A stretch of DNA of 64,000 nucleotides from JACDCA01 sp040881785 (GCA_040881785.1 JBBECO010000221.1:9663-73662), one strand, 5' to 3'. Shown: positions 27,575 to 36,564, counted from the stretch's first letter. Translations and numbers: made by a program. Notes: generated by a model from the sequence alone, not told the origin.

Positions 27575-27881
27575 GACACACCTCTATCGGAGTGTGCAGA
27601 AACTGCCGAACAATGACGTGTTCCCCCGCATTCGAGGGTCCGAGAGCAGAGAGGTTGTAGCCGTTGTGGTGAATCCCCATGTCGAACTGGATGGCCGAGA
27701 CGGCCCGATCCTGGCCGAGCGTGATTGGGCTGTCTGGCAATTCGTCCGTTGTGCGGAATCCCAAGGTGGCTATGTCGCACGGACGATCGAGTTCCGCCGG
27801 TGTGAGGGACTCGGCAGGCGCGCGGGTGTCTCCCGATGCGATCGTCTTGGGTTTCGTCTTCTCCGCACGTGTCAGTGTCAC
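27561..27881 (-). pseudogene. Lon-type (AAA) protease, N-terminal stump
   Basis: From GTG 27881 the protein follows the N-terminus of the LonB-like ATP-dependent protease family: SLTPAELDRPCDIATLGFRT, LGQDRAVSAIQFDMGI and GYNLSALGPSNAGEH. In intact relatives the last piece is GPSGTGKHT, the Walker A loop; here the loop has lost its GK and is followed by RQFLHTPIEV and a stop. About 107 of some 800 codons remain, with no protease domain. The 3' edge lies inside the start of the TerB gene. Confidence 0.7.
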
Positions 27882-27911
27882 GGGATATCGCCTTCAATAG
27901 AGCCGCTCGGC

Positions 27912-29804
27912 CTACGCGGCAGCCGGACTGCGTTCGAGCGCCAGCCTGACGACGCTGCCGTCGAGCGTTTCCGCCTTCAGCAGGTCCGTCATCAGCGTGT
28001 CGAGCGCTGTCCGGTGTTCCGTGAGGAGTCGCTGCGCGCGCGCGAACTGCGCGTCGACAATCCGCTGGATTTCGCTGTCGATCGTGTCTCTGGTCTGTGG
28101 GCTGAGCTGACTCATGTCGCTCAGCGCCCCGCCGAGATACTGCAACTGCGGGCCCGCGTAGCGCACTGAGCCGAGCTTCTCACTCATGCCGAATTCGGTC
28201 ACCATGCGTCGCGCCAGCTCGGTCGCCCGCTGAATGTCGTCGCTCGCCCCCGTGCTGATCGTGCCGAAGACGATCTTCTCCGCGGCGCGGCCGGCCAGCA
28301 TGACGGCGAGCCGGTCTTCCAGCTCCTCGATCGTGAGGAGGTATCTGTCTTCCGCCGGCATTTGGAGCGTGTACCCGAGTGCACCCCGACTCCGAGGCAC
28401 GATACTCACTTTGCTGACGGGATCGCCGTGCGGCACGAGCTGGGCGACGAGCGCGTGCCCGGACTCGTGACACGCGACGGCGCGGCGCTCCTGCTCGTTC
28501 ATGACCCGCGTCCGCTTCTCCAGGCCTGCCACCACACGTTCCATGGCTGCCTCGAAGTCGGCGAACGTCACCGACTCGGCGTTCCGGCGCGCGGCCAGGA
28601 GCGCCGCCTCGTTCACGACGTTCGCGAGATCGGCGCCGCTGAAACCTGGGGTGACGCGGGCCGCACGCGGAAGATCGAAGTCGGGTGCCAGCGTGATCTT
28701 GCGGGTATGAATGCGGAGGATTTGTTCTCGACCGATCAGGTCAGGATTACCCAGGGCCACCTGCCGGTCGAAGCGGCCGGCCCGCAGCAGCGCTGGGTCG
28801 AGGATCTCGGGCCGGTTCGTCGCGGCCATGATGATCACGGGTTTCGCAACGTCGGCCTTGAAGCCGTCGATCTCGGCAAGCAACTGGTTGAGCGTTTGCT
28901 CGCGCTCGTCGTTGGCCACCACCCGGAATGCGGCACCGCGGCTTTGCCCGATCGCGTCGATCTCGTCGATGAACACGATGGCGGGCGCTACGCGCCGGGC
29001 CTGCTCGAAGAGGTCCCGCACGCGCGCGGCGCCCACGCCGACGAACATCTCGACGAACTCCGCGCCGCTGGTCTCGAAGAACGGCACCTGCGCTTCGCCT
29101 GCCGTCGCCTTTGCGATGAGCGTTTTCCCCGTACCTGGCGGTCCGACGAGCAGCACGCCTTTCGGGATCTTGCCGCCCAGCCGCGCAAACCGCTCCGGAG
29201 TCTTCAGGAACTGGATGATTTCCTGCAGCTCGGCAATGGCCTCGTCCGCGCCGCCGATGTCCGTGTACGTGACGCCGACCTCGCCAGCTCTGACCTCGGT
29301 GGCCTTGCTCTTCCCGACGCCAAAAACCCCACCGCCGGCAGTCCCCGCTCGCCGGTACGCCGAGTACCAGAACACGCCGAGCAGGAGCAACGGCAGGAAC
29401 CAGGCCAAGACGAACTCCCCGATCGGACTGGCCGGCGGCCTGACGCGATACGTCACGCCGGCTGTGTCGAGCTCCTCGAGCAGCTTCGGATCGCCGTTCG
29501 GCGGCGCCACCGTGTCAAAGGGAATCGTCTTGTCGCGCTCGGACGTCGCCGCCGGGTTCTTCATCACGCCCGTGATCCGCGGGCTGCCGATCGTGATCTC
29601 GACGAGCTGGCCGGCCTTCAGCTTCTCTCTGAATTCGCTGTAGGGTATCTCGCGGGCCGGAACCAGCATCGTACTGACGACGAATGCCTGAAAGAGCCAG
29701 ATCGCGAGCAGGCTTGTCAGCATGAAGCCGAGGCTGAACACCAGTTGCCGACCCGTGCGGGTCGGCCTGGCGTCGTCTCCGCGGGAATCGCGCTTGGTGG
29801 CCAC
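27912..29804 (-). CDS. ftsH: ATP-dependent zinc metalloprotease FtsH
   Basis: This is a full-length (630 residues) membrane-anchored AAA protease, which degrades misfolded membrane proteins and short-lived regulators. It has two N-terminal membrane helices (about 25-45 and 125-145) around a periplasmic domain, Walker A GPPGTGKT, Walker B IVFIDEIDAIG, the second-region-of-homology arginines in ATNRPEILDPALLRAGRFDR, and the zinc site HESGH. The gene is complete and shows no lesion, in contrast to the stumps next to it. FtsH genes near Usp and Hsp20 genes suggest a second, stress-linked FtsH rather than the housekeeping copy; this is inference. Confidence 0.95.
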   Translation of the reverse strand: MATKRDSRGDDARPTRTGRQLVFSLGFMLTSLLAIWLFQAFVVSTMLVPAREIPYSEFREKLKAGQLVEITIGSPRITGVMKNPAATSERDKTIPFDTVAPPNGDPKLLEELDTAGVTYRVRPPASPIGEFVLAWFLPLLLLGVFWYSAYRRAGTAGGGVFGVGKSKATEVRAGEVGVTYTDIGGADEAIAELQEIIQFLKTPERFARLGGKIPKGVLLVGPPGTGKTLIAKATAGEAQVPFFETSGAEFVEMFVGVGAARVRDLFEQARRVAPAIVFIDEIDAIGQSRGAAFRVVANDEREQTLNQLLAEIDGFKADVAKPVIIMAATNRPEILDPALLRAGRFDRQVALGNPDLIGREQILRIHTRKITLAPDFDLPRAARVTPGFSGADLANVVNEAALLAARRNAESVTFADFEAAMERVVAGLEKRTRVMNEQERRAVACHESGHALVAQLVPHGDPVSKVSIVPRSRGALGYTLQMPAEDRYLLTIEELEDRLAVMLAGRAAEKIVFGTISTGASDDIQRATELARRMVTEFGMSEKLGSVRYAGPQLQYLGGALSDMSQLSPQTRDTIDSEIQRIVDAQFARAQRLLTEHRTALDTLMTDLLKAETLDGSVVRLALERSPAAA

Positions 29805-30288
29805 ACTTCTTCCTTACGGTAGCCAGAGCAAATGGCAGGCCGCGGCGACGCTTCTCCTACCCTCATGCCATCGTTGACCCCGAGGCACAGGACCCGATGT
29901 GCCGTTGTCTTCGGACGGATGGGAGCTGCGAATTCTTCCGCACGCCCGGGAAAGATTCCGCCAGGAGCGTTTCCAACGTCCCGTCGAAACTCGTGAGCGC
30001 AACCGTCGGTTTGACGTTTGAAACCGCCCGTCGCGGTCCACGCCCGACAGCGCACGGGCAACGGTCGGCGGGCGAGGGTCACGATCTGGGGTTGCTGGCG
30101 ATCCTCATCACTAACTAAACTAGGTGTGCGTCCGCAAACCTCGATGTTCTTCGAGGTTTTGAGCCTGACGTATCACAGTCCAATCACAATCCATTTTGTA
30201 GTTAGACGACCATCAGTCCTCGACTGCCGCCTGTACACACGGAAGGCTACCATCGGGCCTCGAACCACTGGGAGGCGTGCGGGACGTG
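29805..30288. other. 484-bp intergenic region upstream of ftsH
   Basis: No convincing gene on either strand. The part 30100-30240 is distinctly AT-richer than its surroundings and holds a terminator-like hairpin, listed separately. The part next to 29804 should carry the ftsH promoter, but I see no strong -35/-10 pair. Confidence 0.5.
30136..30159 (-). terminator. Terminator-like hairpin after the sensor kinase gene
   Basis: A perfect 9-bp inverted repeat, AAACCTCGA and TCGAGGTTT, encloses a 6-base loop. The stem ends in A/T pairs, so on the minus strand it closes with TTT after a G-C-rich core, about 130 bases downstream of the kinase stop. It could act in both directions. Confidence 0.5.
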
Positions 30289-31857
30289 TCACGGGCGCCG
30301 CGGCTTACGCCTCGGCGCCATCACGTCTGCGAGCGTTTCGCCCAATTGCTCGAAATCAACGGGTTTCGTCAGGTAGCCGTCGAAGCCGGCTGCGGCAAGA
30401 GCCTCGGCATCCTTTGCGTAGCCCGTGACTGCCACCAGCTTCAACGAAGGGGGACAAAACCCGCCCGCCCGGAGCCTGGCTGCCAGCTCATATCCCGTCA
30501 TCCCGGGAAGCCCGATATCCAGCAGCCCGACATCGGGGCAATCCGTTGCGACGGCCGCGAGCGCTGCGGGCCCGTCATGCGCCACGGCCACGTGGCATCC
30601 GAGCATTTCCAGAGCGCCGGCCATCATCTCGGCGGCGTCCGCGCTGTCTTCGACGAGCAGCACCTTCAGGCCGGCAGTGGTTGGCCGGGGCCGCTGCGGG
30701 GCCTGGTTGGTGTCTTGGACGGTGTCCAGCACCGGGAGGCGCACCACAAAATCGCTGCCCATCCCGACGCCCTCGCTCTTCGCCTCCACGCGTCCGTCGT
30801 GCAGCTCGATCAAACGCCGCACGATGGTCAGCCCGAGGCCCAGACCGCCCCCCGCACGGTCGGGACCCCGAGGGGCCTGCCTGAACAGGTCGAAGATGTT
30901 CGGCAGAAGATCCGCCGGGATGCCGATGCCATTGTCACGCACGTGTACCACCGCGCCCTCGTCGTCCCGCGCGAGGGACACTTCGATGCGACCGCCGAGG
31001 TTGGTGTATTTGGCGGCATTGGCGAAGAGGTTCGCGAAGCATTGTCCCAGGCGCACCGGGTCCGCCATCACGTAAATTCGCTCCGCTGGCTGGGACAGCG
31101 AGACCACCTGCTTGCGAAGAGCAAACAGCCTTTGCGCAACCTCCAAGGCCTGTTGCACCTCCGTGCCCAGGTCCACGCGTGTCCGCTGAAGCGTAATCTT
31201 GCCCTCATTGATGCGAGCGAGGTCTAACAGATCGTCCAGCATTTGCTTCATGTGCCGCGCCTGACGGGTCGCGACTTCCAACGCGCCCTTCTGTGTCGCG
31301 GGGTCTGCGGGGCCTTCTTGAAGCAGAAACAGCGCCGTGGAAATAGCGCCCAGGGGATTGCGCAGTTCGTGGCCGAGCATCGCCAGGAACTCATCTTTCG
31401 AGCGGTCGGTCTGCGTCAGACGATCCGCGTAGGCTTGCAGGGTCTGCTGGACGCGGACAAATTCGCCCGCGGCCACGCGAACCATCTCGTTGACGTATTG
31501 GATGATCACTCCGCGGTCGCGCGTATCGAGGAGATGGTCTGGCTCCAGTGCCTCCAGAACGATTTCCTGAAGAATGTGAAACTCGAGGATCAGTTCTTCC
31601 AGCGAGTACGTGGTTTGGTTCGCGCGCTCCTTGCCATGAACGGTCAGATACGCCAGGTCCCTCGCTGCGGTTCTGGGGTCTGTCTTGTCGCCAAGCACTT
31701 TCGCCATCACTTCAAGCATTTGCGCAAGGCTGTCGCGAAGAACGATTTTCGGAGCCCCTGCCGCTGGGGACACCTCCCCGCGCACACGGTCGTCCCACCG
31801 CTGCATGATGGCCGGTATCAAATCGACAAGGCGCTTGGCCGCAAGATTCTCAGACAT
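30289..31857 (-). CDS. Hybrid sensor histidine kinase with RsbRD-like N-terminus and receiver
   Basis: The protein (about 522 residues from ATG 31857; the frame opens at 31908) has an N-terminal helical domain resembling the RsbRD N-terminal domain (LVDLIPAIMQRWDDRVRGEV), a HisKA domain with the phospho-accepting His in LAMLGHELRNPLGA, an HATPase domain (FANAAKYTNLGG, DNGIGIPADLLP, GGGLGLGLTIVRRLIEL), and a C-terminal receiver (VLLVEDSADAAEMM, aspartate in LLDIGLPGM, Lys in YLTKPVDF). No membrane segment is present, so it is a cytoplasmic sensor. RsbRD-like modules belong to stressosome-type signalling; combined with the LOV-phosphatase nearby this hints at a general stress circuit. Confidence 0.87.
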   Translation of the reverse strand: MSENLAAKRLVDLIPAIMQRWDDRVRGEVSPAAGAPKIVLRDSLAQMLEVMAKVLGDKTDPRTAARDLAYLTVHGKERANQTTYSLEELILEFHILQEIVLEALEPDHLLDTRDRGVIIQYVNEMVRVAAGEFVRVQQTLQAYADRLTQTDRSKDEFLAMLGHELRNPLGAISTALFLLQEGPADPATQKGALEVATRQARHMKQMLDDLLDLARINEGKITLQRTRVDLGTEVQQALEVAQRLFALRKQVVSLSQPAERIYVMADPVRLGQCFANLFANAAKYTNLGGRIEVSLARDDEGAVVHVRDNGIGIPADLLPNIFDLFRQAPRGPDRAGGGLGLGLTIVRRLIELHDGRVEAKSEGVGMGSDFVVRLPVLDTVQDTNQAPQRPRPTTAGLKVLLVEDSADAAEMMAGALEMLGCHVAVAHDGPAALAAVATDCPDVGLLDIGLPGMTGYELAARLRAGGFCPPSLKLVAVTGYAKDAEALAAAGFDGYLTKPVDFEQLGETLADVMAPRRKPRRP

Positions 31858-32009
31858 CGGGCGAGCCGCTTGGTGTCTCCCAATAATGTGGAATAAAACG
31901 GGCCTCAAATCAACGCTTCACGCAACCTGGCGCAGGACACTTTCGCCATGGTCGGCGTGCGCCGGCTCGGCGTGGGGAATCGGACTGCCTTGCTGACCGC
32001 GATGGCGCG

Positions 32010-33116
32010 TTATGGTGCGACGCCAGGCGAAACCGGCACGTCCTTCGCCGCCAGTGGCATGTCAATGATGAAGACGCAGCCTTTATCGGGAATATTGCGA
32101 ATGTGGATGTCCCCGCCGTGTGCCCTGACGGCTTTTCGGGCCATCGAGAGCCCCAGGCCGAGGCCTGTCCGGTCACGTCCGCGTCGCGTGCCGAACGATT
32201 GGAACGGGTCGCCTTCGCTGTCGGGAATGCCACCGCATTCGTCTTCGACCTCGATCAGGAGGCGCGCGTCCCCGGCGGTCCGTGCCCGCAGCACCACGCG
32301 CCCGCCAGGGGGCGTGTACTTGAAGGCATTGTTCAAGAGATTGGTCATCGCCGACGCGAGCAGCTGCGGGTCTGCGGTCACCGCCCACCCCGGATCGCCA
32401 GGCTCGATTGCGAATTGCAGTCCGCGGGACTCCGCGTGGAGGCCCCCGGCGATCGCGATGTCATTGAGGAACGGTGTGACCGGCACGCGCTCGCGTCGCT
32501 GCTGCTTGGCGGCAATTCGAATGTCGGACAGCGTGCTGTCGACGAGGTCGCGCAGCCCCATGAGGCTTCGCCCGAGCACCGCCCCGGTGCTGCCGTTGAT
32601 GGCGACCGTACCCCGTTTGAGCGTCTGATACGCCAGGATCGCCGTATTGAGCAGGTCACGGGTCTCGTGAGCCACGTGTCCCGATCGCTCGGATTCTTCA
32701 GTGGACCTCGATTCGGCCGTGATGCGCGCGTGTTCTGTCACCGCTTCCGCGATCGCCGTGTCGAGACAGCCGTTCAGGGTTTTGAATTCGTCGGTGGTGA
32801 TTGGCGCGTTCTGTTCGATGGCGAGTTCGGTCACGGCCTGACAGATGTCTCCGTAGTCGTGGACGACCTGAGACACGGTGAACCCGAGGGCGAGCAGGTC
32901 GCTCCCGTGGCGCGTCGCGGCGGTGCCGATCGCACCCTGGGGATGTGGCGCACCCGTTGATTCCGATCGGAGTTGCTCCGACAGTTGGGTCAGGAAGAGT
33001 GGGACGCCGTTCTCGAGTTCCTGCGCGGACGCCGAAGGCCATGGCCGAGCGGTGAGCTTTTCCCTCGCCCTCGTAATGATGGCATCGCGATACGTGGTGA
33101 CGAACTCGTACAGCAT
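32010..33116 (-). CDS. Cytoplasmic sensor histidine kinase
   Basis: The 368-residue protein starts at ATG 33116, with GGAGG six bases upstream. The N-terminal half is helical and has no membrane segment (FVTTYRDAIITRAREKL, LLALGFTVSQVVHDYGDICQ), again like an RsbR-type sensing domain. A divergent phospho-accepting helix follows (HVAHETRDLLNTAILAY), then a good HATPase: TNLLNNAFKYTPPGGRVV, VEDECGGIPD and GLGLGLSMARKAVRAHGGDI. No receiver is attached; the output may pass through the hybrid kinase encoded 150 bases downstream on the same strand. Confidence 0.85.
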   Translation of the reverse strand: MLYEFVTTYRDAIITRAREKLTARPWPSASAQELENGVPLFLTQLSEQLRSESTGAPHPQGAIGTAATRHGSDLLALGFTVSQVVHDYGDICQAVTELAIEQNAPITTDEFKTLNGCLDTAIAEAVTEHARITAESRSTEESERSGHVAHETRDLLNTAILAYQTLKRGTVAINGSTGAVLGRSLMGLRDLVDSTLSDIRIAAKQQRRERVPVTPFLNDIAIAGGLHAESRGLQFAIEPGDPGWAVTADPQLLASAMTNLLNNAFKYTPPGGRVVLRARTAGDARLLIEVEDECGGIPDSEGDPFQSFGTRRGRDRTGLGLGLSMARKAVRAHGGDIHIRNIPDKGCVFIIDMPLAAKDVPVSPGVAP

Positions 33117-33356
33117 CGCATCCTCCTCTGGACACCTGCAATTTTACTCCGTCATACGCCGGTTCAGTGTGGAATACGGCTGTGCTGGCCACGACGCTCA
33201 CGAACGAGGTCCGCCGGCGGGCGTGTGCCGCTGGTGGTGCCGCTGACGCTGTTCGGACATCACATCCGCCGATGCGGTGTACCGTAATCTGGAGGATCAG
33301 GTGTTGATACGGCCGCATCCCATCGAGCTGATGTTGCGTAACCACGTGTGAGCGCG

Positions 33357-33860
33357 ATGAAGAAGAAGGTGGTCGTCAACGACCGCATGCAGCAAGGCTA
33401 CGTCTACTGGCGCACCGAGCCGGTCGGCCGGCACTTCGCGCCAGCCTTCGCGCCGGAGCTGACGCCGGGGCAACTGCTGAAGCTCGGCGTCTTCGGCGGG
33501 AAGTACATGACCGACTGCCGGACCGAATTCCCGAAGGCCTGGTTCGCCGGCGCCAGGCTGTGCGCCGAGCGGCACGACCCGCGCCTGAACTGTTTCGGCG
33601 TCAACGCGTCGCAGTCGCTCGCGACCTGGCGTCGCAGCGGGTGGATCCACCCGCAGGATCCGCGCGGGTGGTTCCAGTGGTACTGCCGCTACTACCTGGG
33701 CCGGCGAAGCGCCGACGACGTGCGGCAGATTCGACGATGGCGCGCGATTGGACGACACCTGGCGGCCATTCGAAAGAACTGCGAACCAGGCGACCTCGAG
33801 TGCCGGAGGAAGCAGCGGCAGGCCGTGCTGCACTGGGCGTACGACAGCCGAAGGATCTAG
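33357..33860 (+). CDS. Conserved protein of unknown function
   Basis: The 167-residue protein is rich in Trp, Tyr and Arg, with strongly conserved-looking blocks: VVVNDRMQQGYVYW, PVGRHFAPAFAPELTPGQLL, LGVFGGKYMTDC, NCFGVNASQSLATWRRSGWI, HPQDPRGWFQWYCRYYLGRR and RQAVLHWAYDSRR. Close relatives are widespread in bacteria and annotated as hypothetical, often with the same start MKKKVVVND, which is why I use ATG 33357 rather than GTG 33348. The many aromatic and basic residues suggest nucleic acid or nucleotide binding, but no catalytic motif is evident. It lies seven bases before the LOV-phosphatase gene, probably in one transcript. Confidence 0.7.
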   Translation: MKKKVVVNDRMQQGYVYWRTEPVGRHFAPAFAPELTPGQLLKLGVFGGKYMTDCRTEFPKAWFAGARLCAERHDPRLNCFGVNASQSLATWRRSGWIHPQDPRGWFQWYCRYYLGRRSADDVRQIRRWRAIGRHLAAIRKNCEPGDLECRRKQRQAVLHWAYDSRRI

Positions 33861-33867
33861 GAAGGAC

Positions 33868-35088
33868 ATGCCGGAACCACGCGACGCGTCGGTGGCCGCC
33901 CGCCTTCAGGAACAGGCGCTGGCGGAGCAGCTCGCGCTCAAGGACCGCGCGCTGGACGTCGCGGCCGAGGGCATCACTATTGTCGACGCGCGGCTGCCCG
34001 ATCGACCGCTGATTTACGCCAACGACGGATTCGAACGCCTGACAGGCTACCCGGTCGGCGAGGTGCTGGGCAGAAACTGCCGGTTCCTGCAGGGCCCCGA
34101 CAGCGCTCCGACAGCGGTCGCGGAGATTCGCGCCGCCATCGCCGAGCAGCGCGAGTGCATCGTTGAGATCCTGAACTACCGGCGAGATGGCAGCCAGTTC
34201 TGGAACCGGCTCTCGATCACCCCTGTTCGCGACGAGTCAGGCGTGGTCACCCACTACATCGGGATCCAGTCGGATGTGACCGCGCGCCGCGAGGCCGAGC
34301 ACGGGCTGCGGCGCGCGAAGGCGGCGCTGGACCACGACCTCAAGCTTGCGGCGCGGGTCCAGCAGGCCCTGCTCCCCCCGGCGTCACTTCAGCTCGGAGG
34401 TCTGCGCATCGCCCGCGCCATGCGCCCCTGCACCGACCTGGCCGGCGATGCCGTGGGCGTCGTGGGCCTCCCTCATGGCCATGTGGGGCTCTACATGCTC
34501 GACGTCAGCGGCCATGGCGTAGGAGCAGCGCTCCTGTCGTTCACGCTGAACCACATGCTGTCGCCCACTGCGGAGGGGGCGCTCCTCATCGAGGACACGG
34601 GACAGGGGCTTGATGTCGTGGCACCGTCTCGCGTGGCCGAGCGCCTCAACCGGCAGTTTCCCATGGACCGGACGCGGCAGTACTTCACACTCGTCTACGG
34701 CGTCTTCGACCCGGCGCACGGGCGTTTCAGTTACGTCATGGCCGGTCATCCAGCGCCGATCGTGCTGCCCCGGATCGGACCGCCAGCGCCCCTCCACGGC
34801 CGCGGGCTTCCAATCGGCATGATCGAGCACGCGACCTTCGATGATGAAGCAGTAACCCTCCAGCCCGGAGACCGTCTCTACTTCTATACCGACGGCGTCA
34901 TCGAGGCGCTGAACGGGTCGGAGCAGGAGTTCGGCCACGCGCGGCTGATGACCGAGATCGATCGGCTGCGAGACCATCCGCTGCGGCGAGGACTCGACGT
35001 CATCGCGGACATCATCACAGACTGGTCGGGCGGTCAGTTAGGGGACGACGTGTCGCTGCTCGCGATCGAGCGGACCGAGGAGGTCTGA
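33868..35088 (+). CDS. Blue-light LOV domain fused to a PP2C/SpoIIE-type serine phosphatase
   Basis: The 406-residue protein joins a photoreceptor to a phosphatase. Residues about 30-140 are a LOV-type PAS domain with the flavin-cysteine motif GRNCRFLQG (Cys71) and the FMN contacts ANDGF, LNYRRDGSQFWN and IGIQSDVT (Gln134). A short coiled linker (REAEHGLRRAKAALDHDL) leads to a PP2C/SpoIIE domain: LDVSGHGVGAALLSF, YTDGVIEAL and LGDDVSLLAIE carry metal ligands. In RsbU/RsbP-type systems such phosphatases dephosphorylate an anti-anti-sigma factor and switch on the general stress response; here blue light would be the trigger. ATG 33868 follows GGAAGG closely. Confidence 0.9.
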   Translation: MPEPRDASVAARLQEQALAEQLALKDRALDVAAEGITIVDARLPDRPLIYANDGFERLTGYPVGEVLGRNCRFLQGPDSAPTAVAEIRAAIAEQRECIVEILNYRRDGSQFWNRLSITPVRDESGVVTHYIGIQSDVTARREAEHGLRRAKAALDHDLKLAARVQQALLPPASLQLGGLRIARAMRPCTDLAGDAVGVVGLPHGHVGLYMLDVSGHGVGAALLSFTLNHMLSPTAEGALLIEDTGQGLDVVAPSRVAERLNRQFPMDRTRQYFTLVYGVFDPAHGRFSYVMAGHPAPIVLPRIGPPAPLHGRGLPIGMIEHATFDDEAVTLQPGDRLYFYTDGVIEALNGSEQEFGHARLMTEIDRLRDHPLRRGLDVIADIITDWSGGQLGDDVSLLAIERTEEV

Positions 35089-35179
35089 CACAATTCCTGG
35101 CGATGCTCTCTTATCAGCCTGCTTCAAGTCGTTGATTACATCGGCGATCCAGTCCGCCCGAAAGGTCGCCGACGTGTGC

Positions 35180-35185
35180 GATAAT
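35180..35185 (+). promoter_or_regulatory. Possible -10 element of the tRNA-Ser promoter
   Basis: GATAAT lies 39 bases before the tRNA 5' end, a sensible distance for a -10 box with a short leader. No good -35 match is visible, so this is tentative. Confidence 0.25.
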
Positions 35186-35223
35186 CACTGGTCGACCGCT
35201 CGCAATTTGTTGGATTTCTAAAC

Positions 35224-35313
35224 GGAGAGATGTCCGAGTGGTTGAAGGAGCACGCTTGGAAAGCGTGTGTAGGGGAAACTCTACCGAGGGTTCGAATCCC
35301 TCTCTCTCCGCCA
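35224..35313 (+). tRNA. tRNA-Ser (GGA anticodon)
   Basis: The 90-base gene has a 7-bp acceptor stem (GGAGAGA with TCTCTCC), an anticodon stem-loop with GGA in CTTGGAAA, a long variable arm (TGTAGGGGAAACTCTACC) typical of class II tRNA-Ser, the T-loop TTCGAAT and an encoded CCA at 35311-35313. Its last 20 bases plus one form the left copy of the direct repeat flanking the downstream island, so the tRNA stays intact after integration. Confidence 0.96.
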
Positions 35314-35314
35314 G
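35294..35314 (+). repeat. Left attachment repeat (tRNA-Ser 3' end)
   Basis: These 21 bases, from inside the T-loop through CCA plus one G, recur exactly at 40245-40265. Integrases commonly use the 3' end of tRNA-Ser genes as attB, leaving such a repeat at each end. Confidence 0.8.
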
Positions 35315-35590
35315 TTACTTCTCGCTATTTTTCTTCAGCATTTCGCACGAAATCGCCAAGACTCGGATTCTCGCTGCCATCTCGTCACTGGTGCGCAGAA
35401 ATGCGGAGCAGTTCTGTGGTTTCTCAGGCCGAAATCGCCCGAGTGACATCTCCGCGTGACATTCCGTCAGGGCAGGCCACGGTTCGGGGGCGCAGCGAGG
35501 TTGCCCGGAAGCACTCGACGCCACCACGCAACGGCCCGCCATGGTTGCGCCGCGCACGCGGCCATCGCCAGCTGGTCGACGAGCCGGTGG

Positions 35591-36562
35591 TTACGACGAT
35601 TCGGAAGCCTTCTGCTTCTTCCTCAATGCCCTCCGTGCGGCCCAGTACTTCTTCATGCGCGCTGACACCGCTCGTCGCTTCGCCGCTGTCATGAACGGTT
35701 TCCCAGCGCGGAGTTTGCGTGCGGGCTTTCTCAGTTTCGCCGGCCCGGCACACGTCGTCCGCTTGAACGCTTCTTCCGAGTTCAGCCCAGTCGACCCCTT
35801 CGTGGTGATCTTGCTCGCTGCGGTGCGTTTTGACGATGTTGCCGGAGCCATCTCGATGCCGAATATCCCCGAGAGATCATCACTGTCGAGCACCTTCGCG
35901 CCGGTTGGCCCCTTGTGCGTCTTCGGGAGATCGGCTCCGGCCTTCGCAAGCAAGTCCTGCTGATCGACCTTGCGGAGCGTGAACAGCAACTCAGGCTGAT
36001 GGTCTAGCCGCGCGCCGATGCCGTACAGCACGGCGGCCACGTGCTTGCACATCGATGCCCAGTCCGGACAACTGCACGTGAAAGTGATTTCCTTCGGTGA
36101 CGGAAACAGCCCCGTCTTCTCCTCGCAGAGACGCGTCATGACGCCCTTCGAGAAGCGCCCCTGAAGCAACTCGACCAACGAGTCGATGGCGCCCGCGCAA
36201 TCCTTGCAGATCGCGCTCCAGCGTGTTCGCGGCACCGGCGCAACCGTCACCTTCACGTCGTACATCGTCGACCCGCTGACGAGCGCTGTGACGCTGCCCG
36301 GCGCGACCTGCAGATCGACCACCGATCCATTGCGCACGTAGCTCCTGCCGCGCGGCAGCCGATTCGCGAAGTCGCTGTAGCGTTCGAGATTGCCGCACCA
36401 CGCTTCGCCCCAGAACGTCTCGGCGATCGTGCGGCCCTCAATCACGACCGGCGATGTCTGACGACCCTTCTTCTTGAGCTTCGCCAGTTCGCGCGCCGCC
36501 TGAGCCCGCCGGGCGCCGACGGAGACGTAGGGCCTGAAGCCGTAGTAGTCGTAGTAAGCCAT
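35591..36562 (-). CDS. SWIM zinc-finger protein
   Basis: The 323-residue protein starts at ATG 36562 (GGAG six bases upstream), two bases after the helicase stop. It has the usual opening YDYYGFRPYVSVGARRAQAA, a conserved core (FWGEAWCGNLERYSDFANRL, RGRSYVRNGSV, VSGSTMYDVKV) and a SWIM finger CSCPDWASMCKH near residue 180. The C-terminus is a long basic tail (KRRAVSARMKKYWAARRALR). SWIM domains bind DNA or proteins. Paired SWIM and SNF2 genes are common in bacteria but the job of the pair is not established. A role as a DNA-recognition partner of the helicase is inference. Confidence 0.85.
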   Translation of the reverse strand: MAYYDYYGFRPYVSVGARRAQAARELAKLKKKGRQTSPVVIEGRTIAETFWGEAWCGNLERYSDFANRLPRGRSYVRNGSVVDLQVAPGSVTALVSGSTMYDVKVTVAPVPRTRWSAICKDCAGAIDSLVELLQGRFSKGVMTRLCEEKTGLFPSPKEITFTCSCPDWASMCKHVAAVLYGIGARLDHQPELLFTLRKVDQQDLLAKAGADLPKTHKGPTGAKVLDSDDLSGIFGIEMAPATSSKRTAASKITTKGSTGLNSEEAFKRTTCAGPAKLRKPARKLRAGKPFMTAAKRRAVSARMKKYWAARRALRKKQKASESS

Positions 36563-36564
36563 CC

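Noticed and set aside
28362..29822. 486-codon plus-strand frame over ftsH
   Set aside because: Antisense shadow; FtsH motifs are all on the minus strand.
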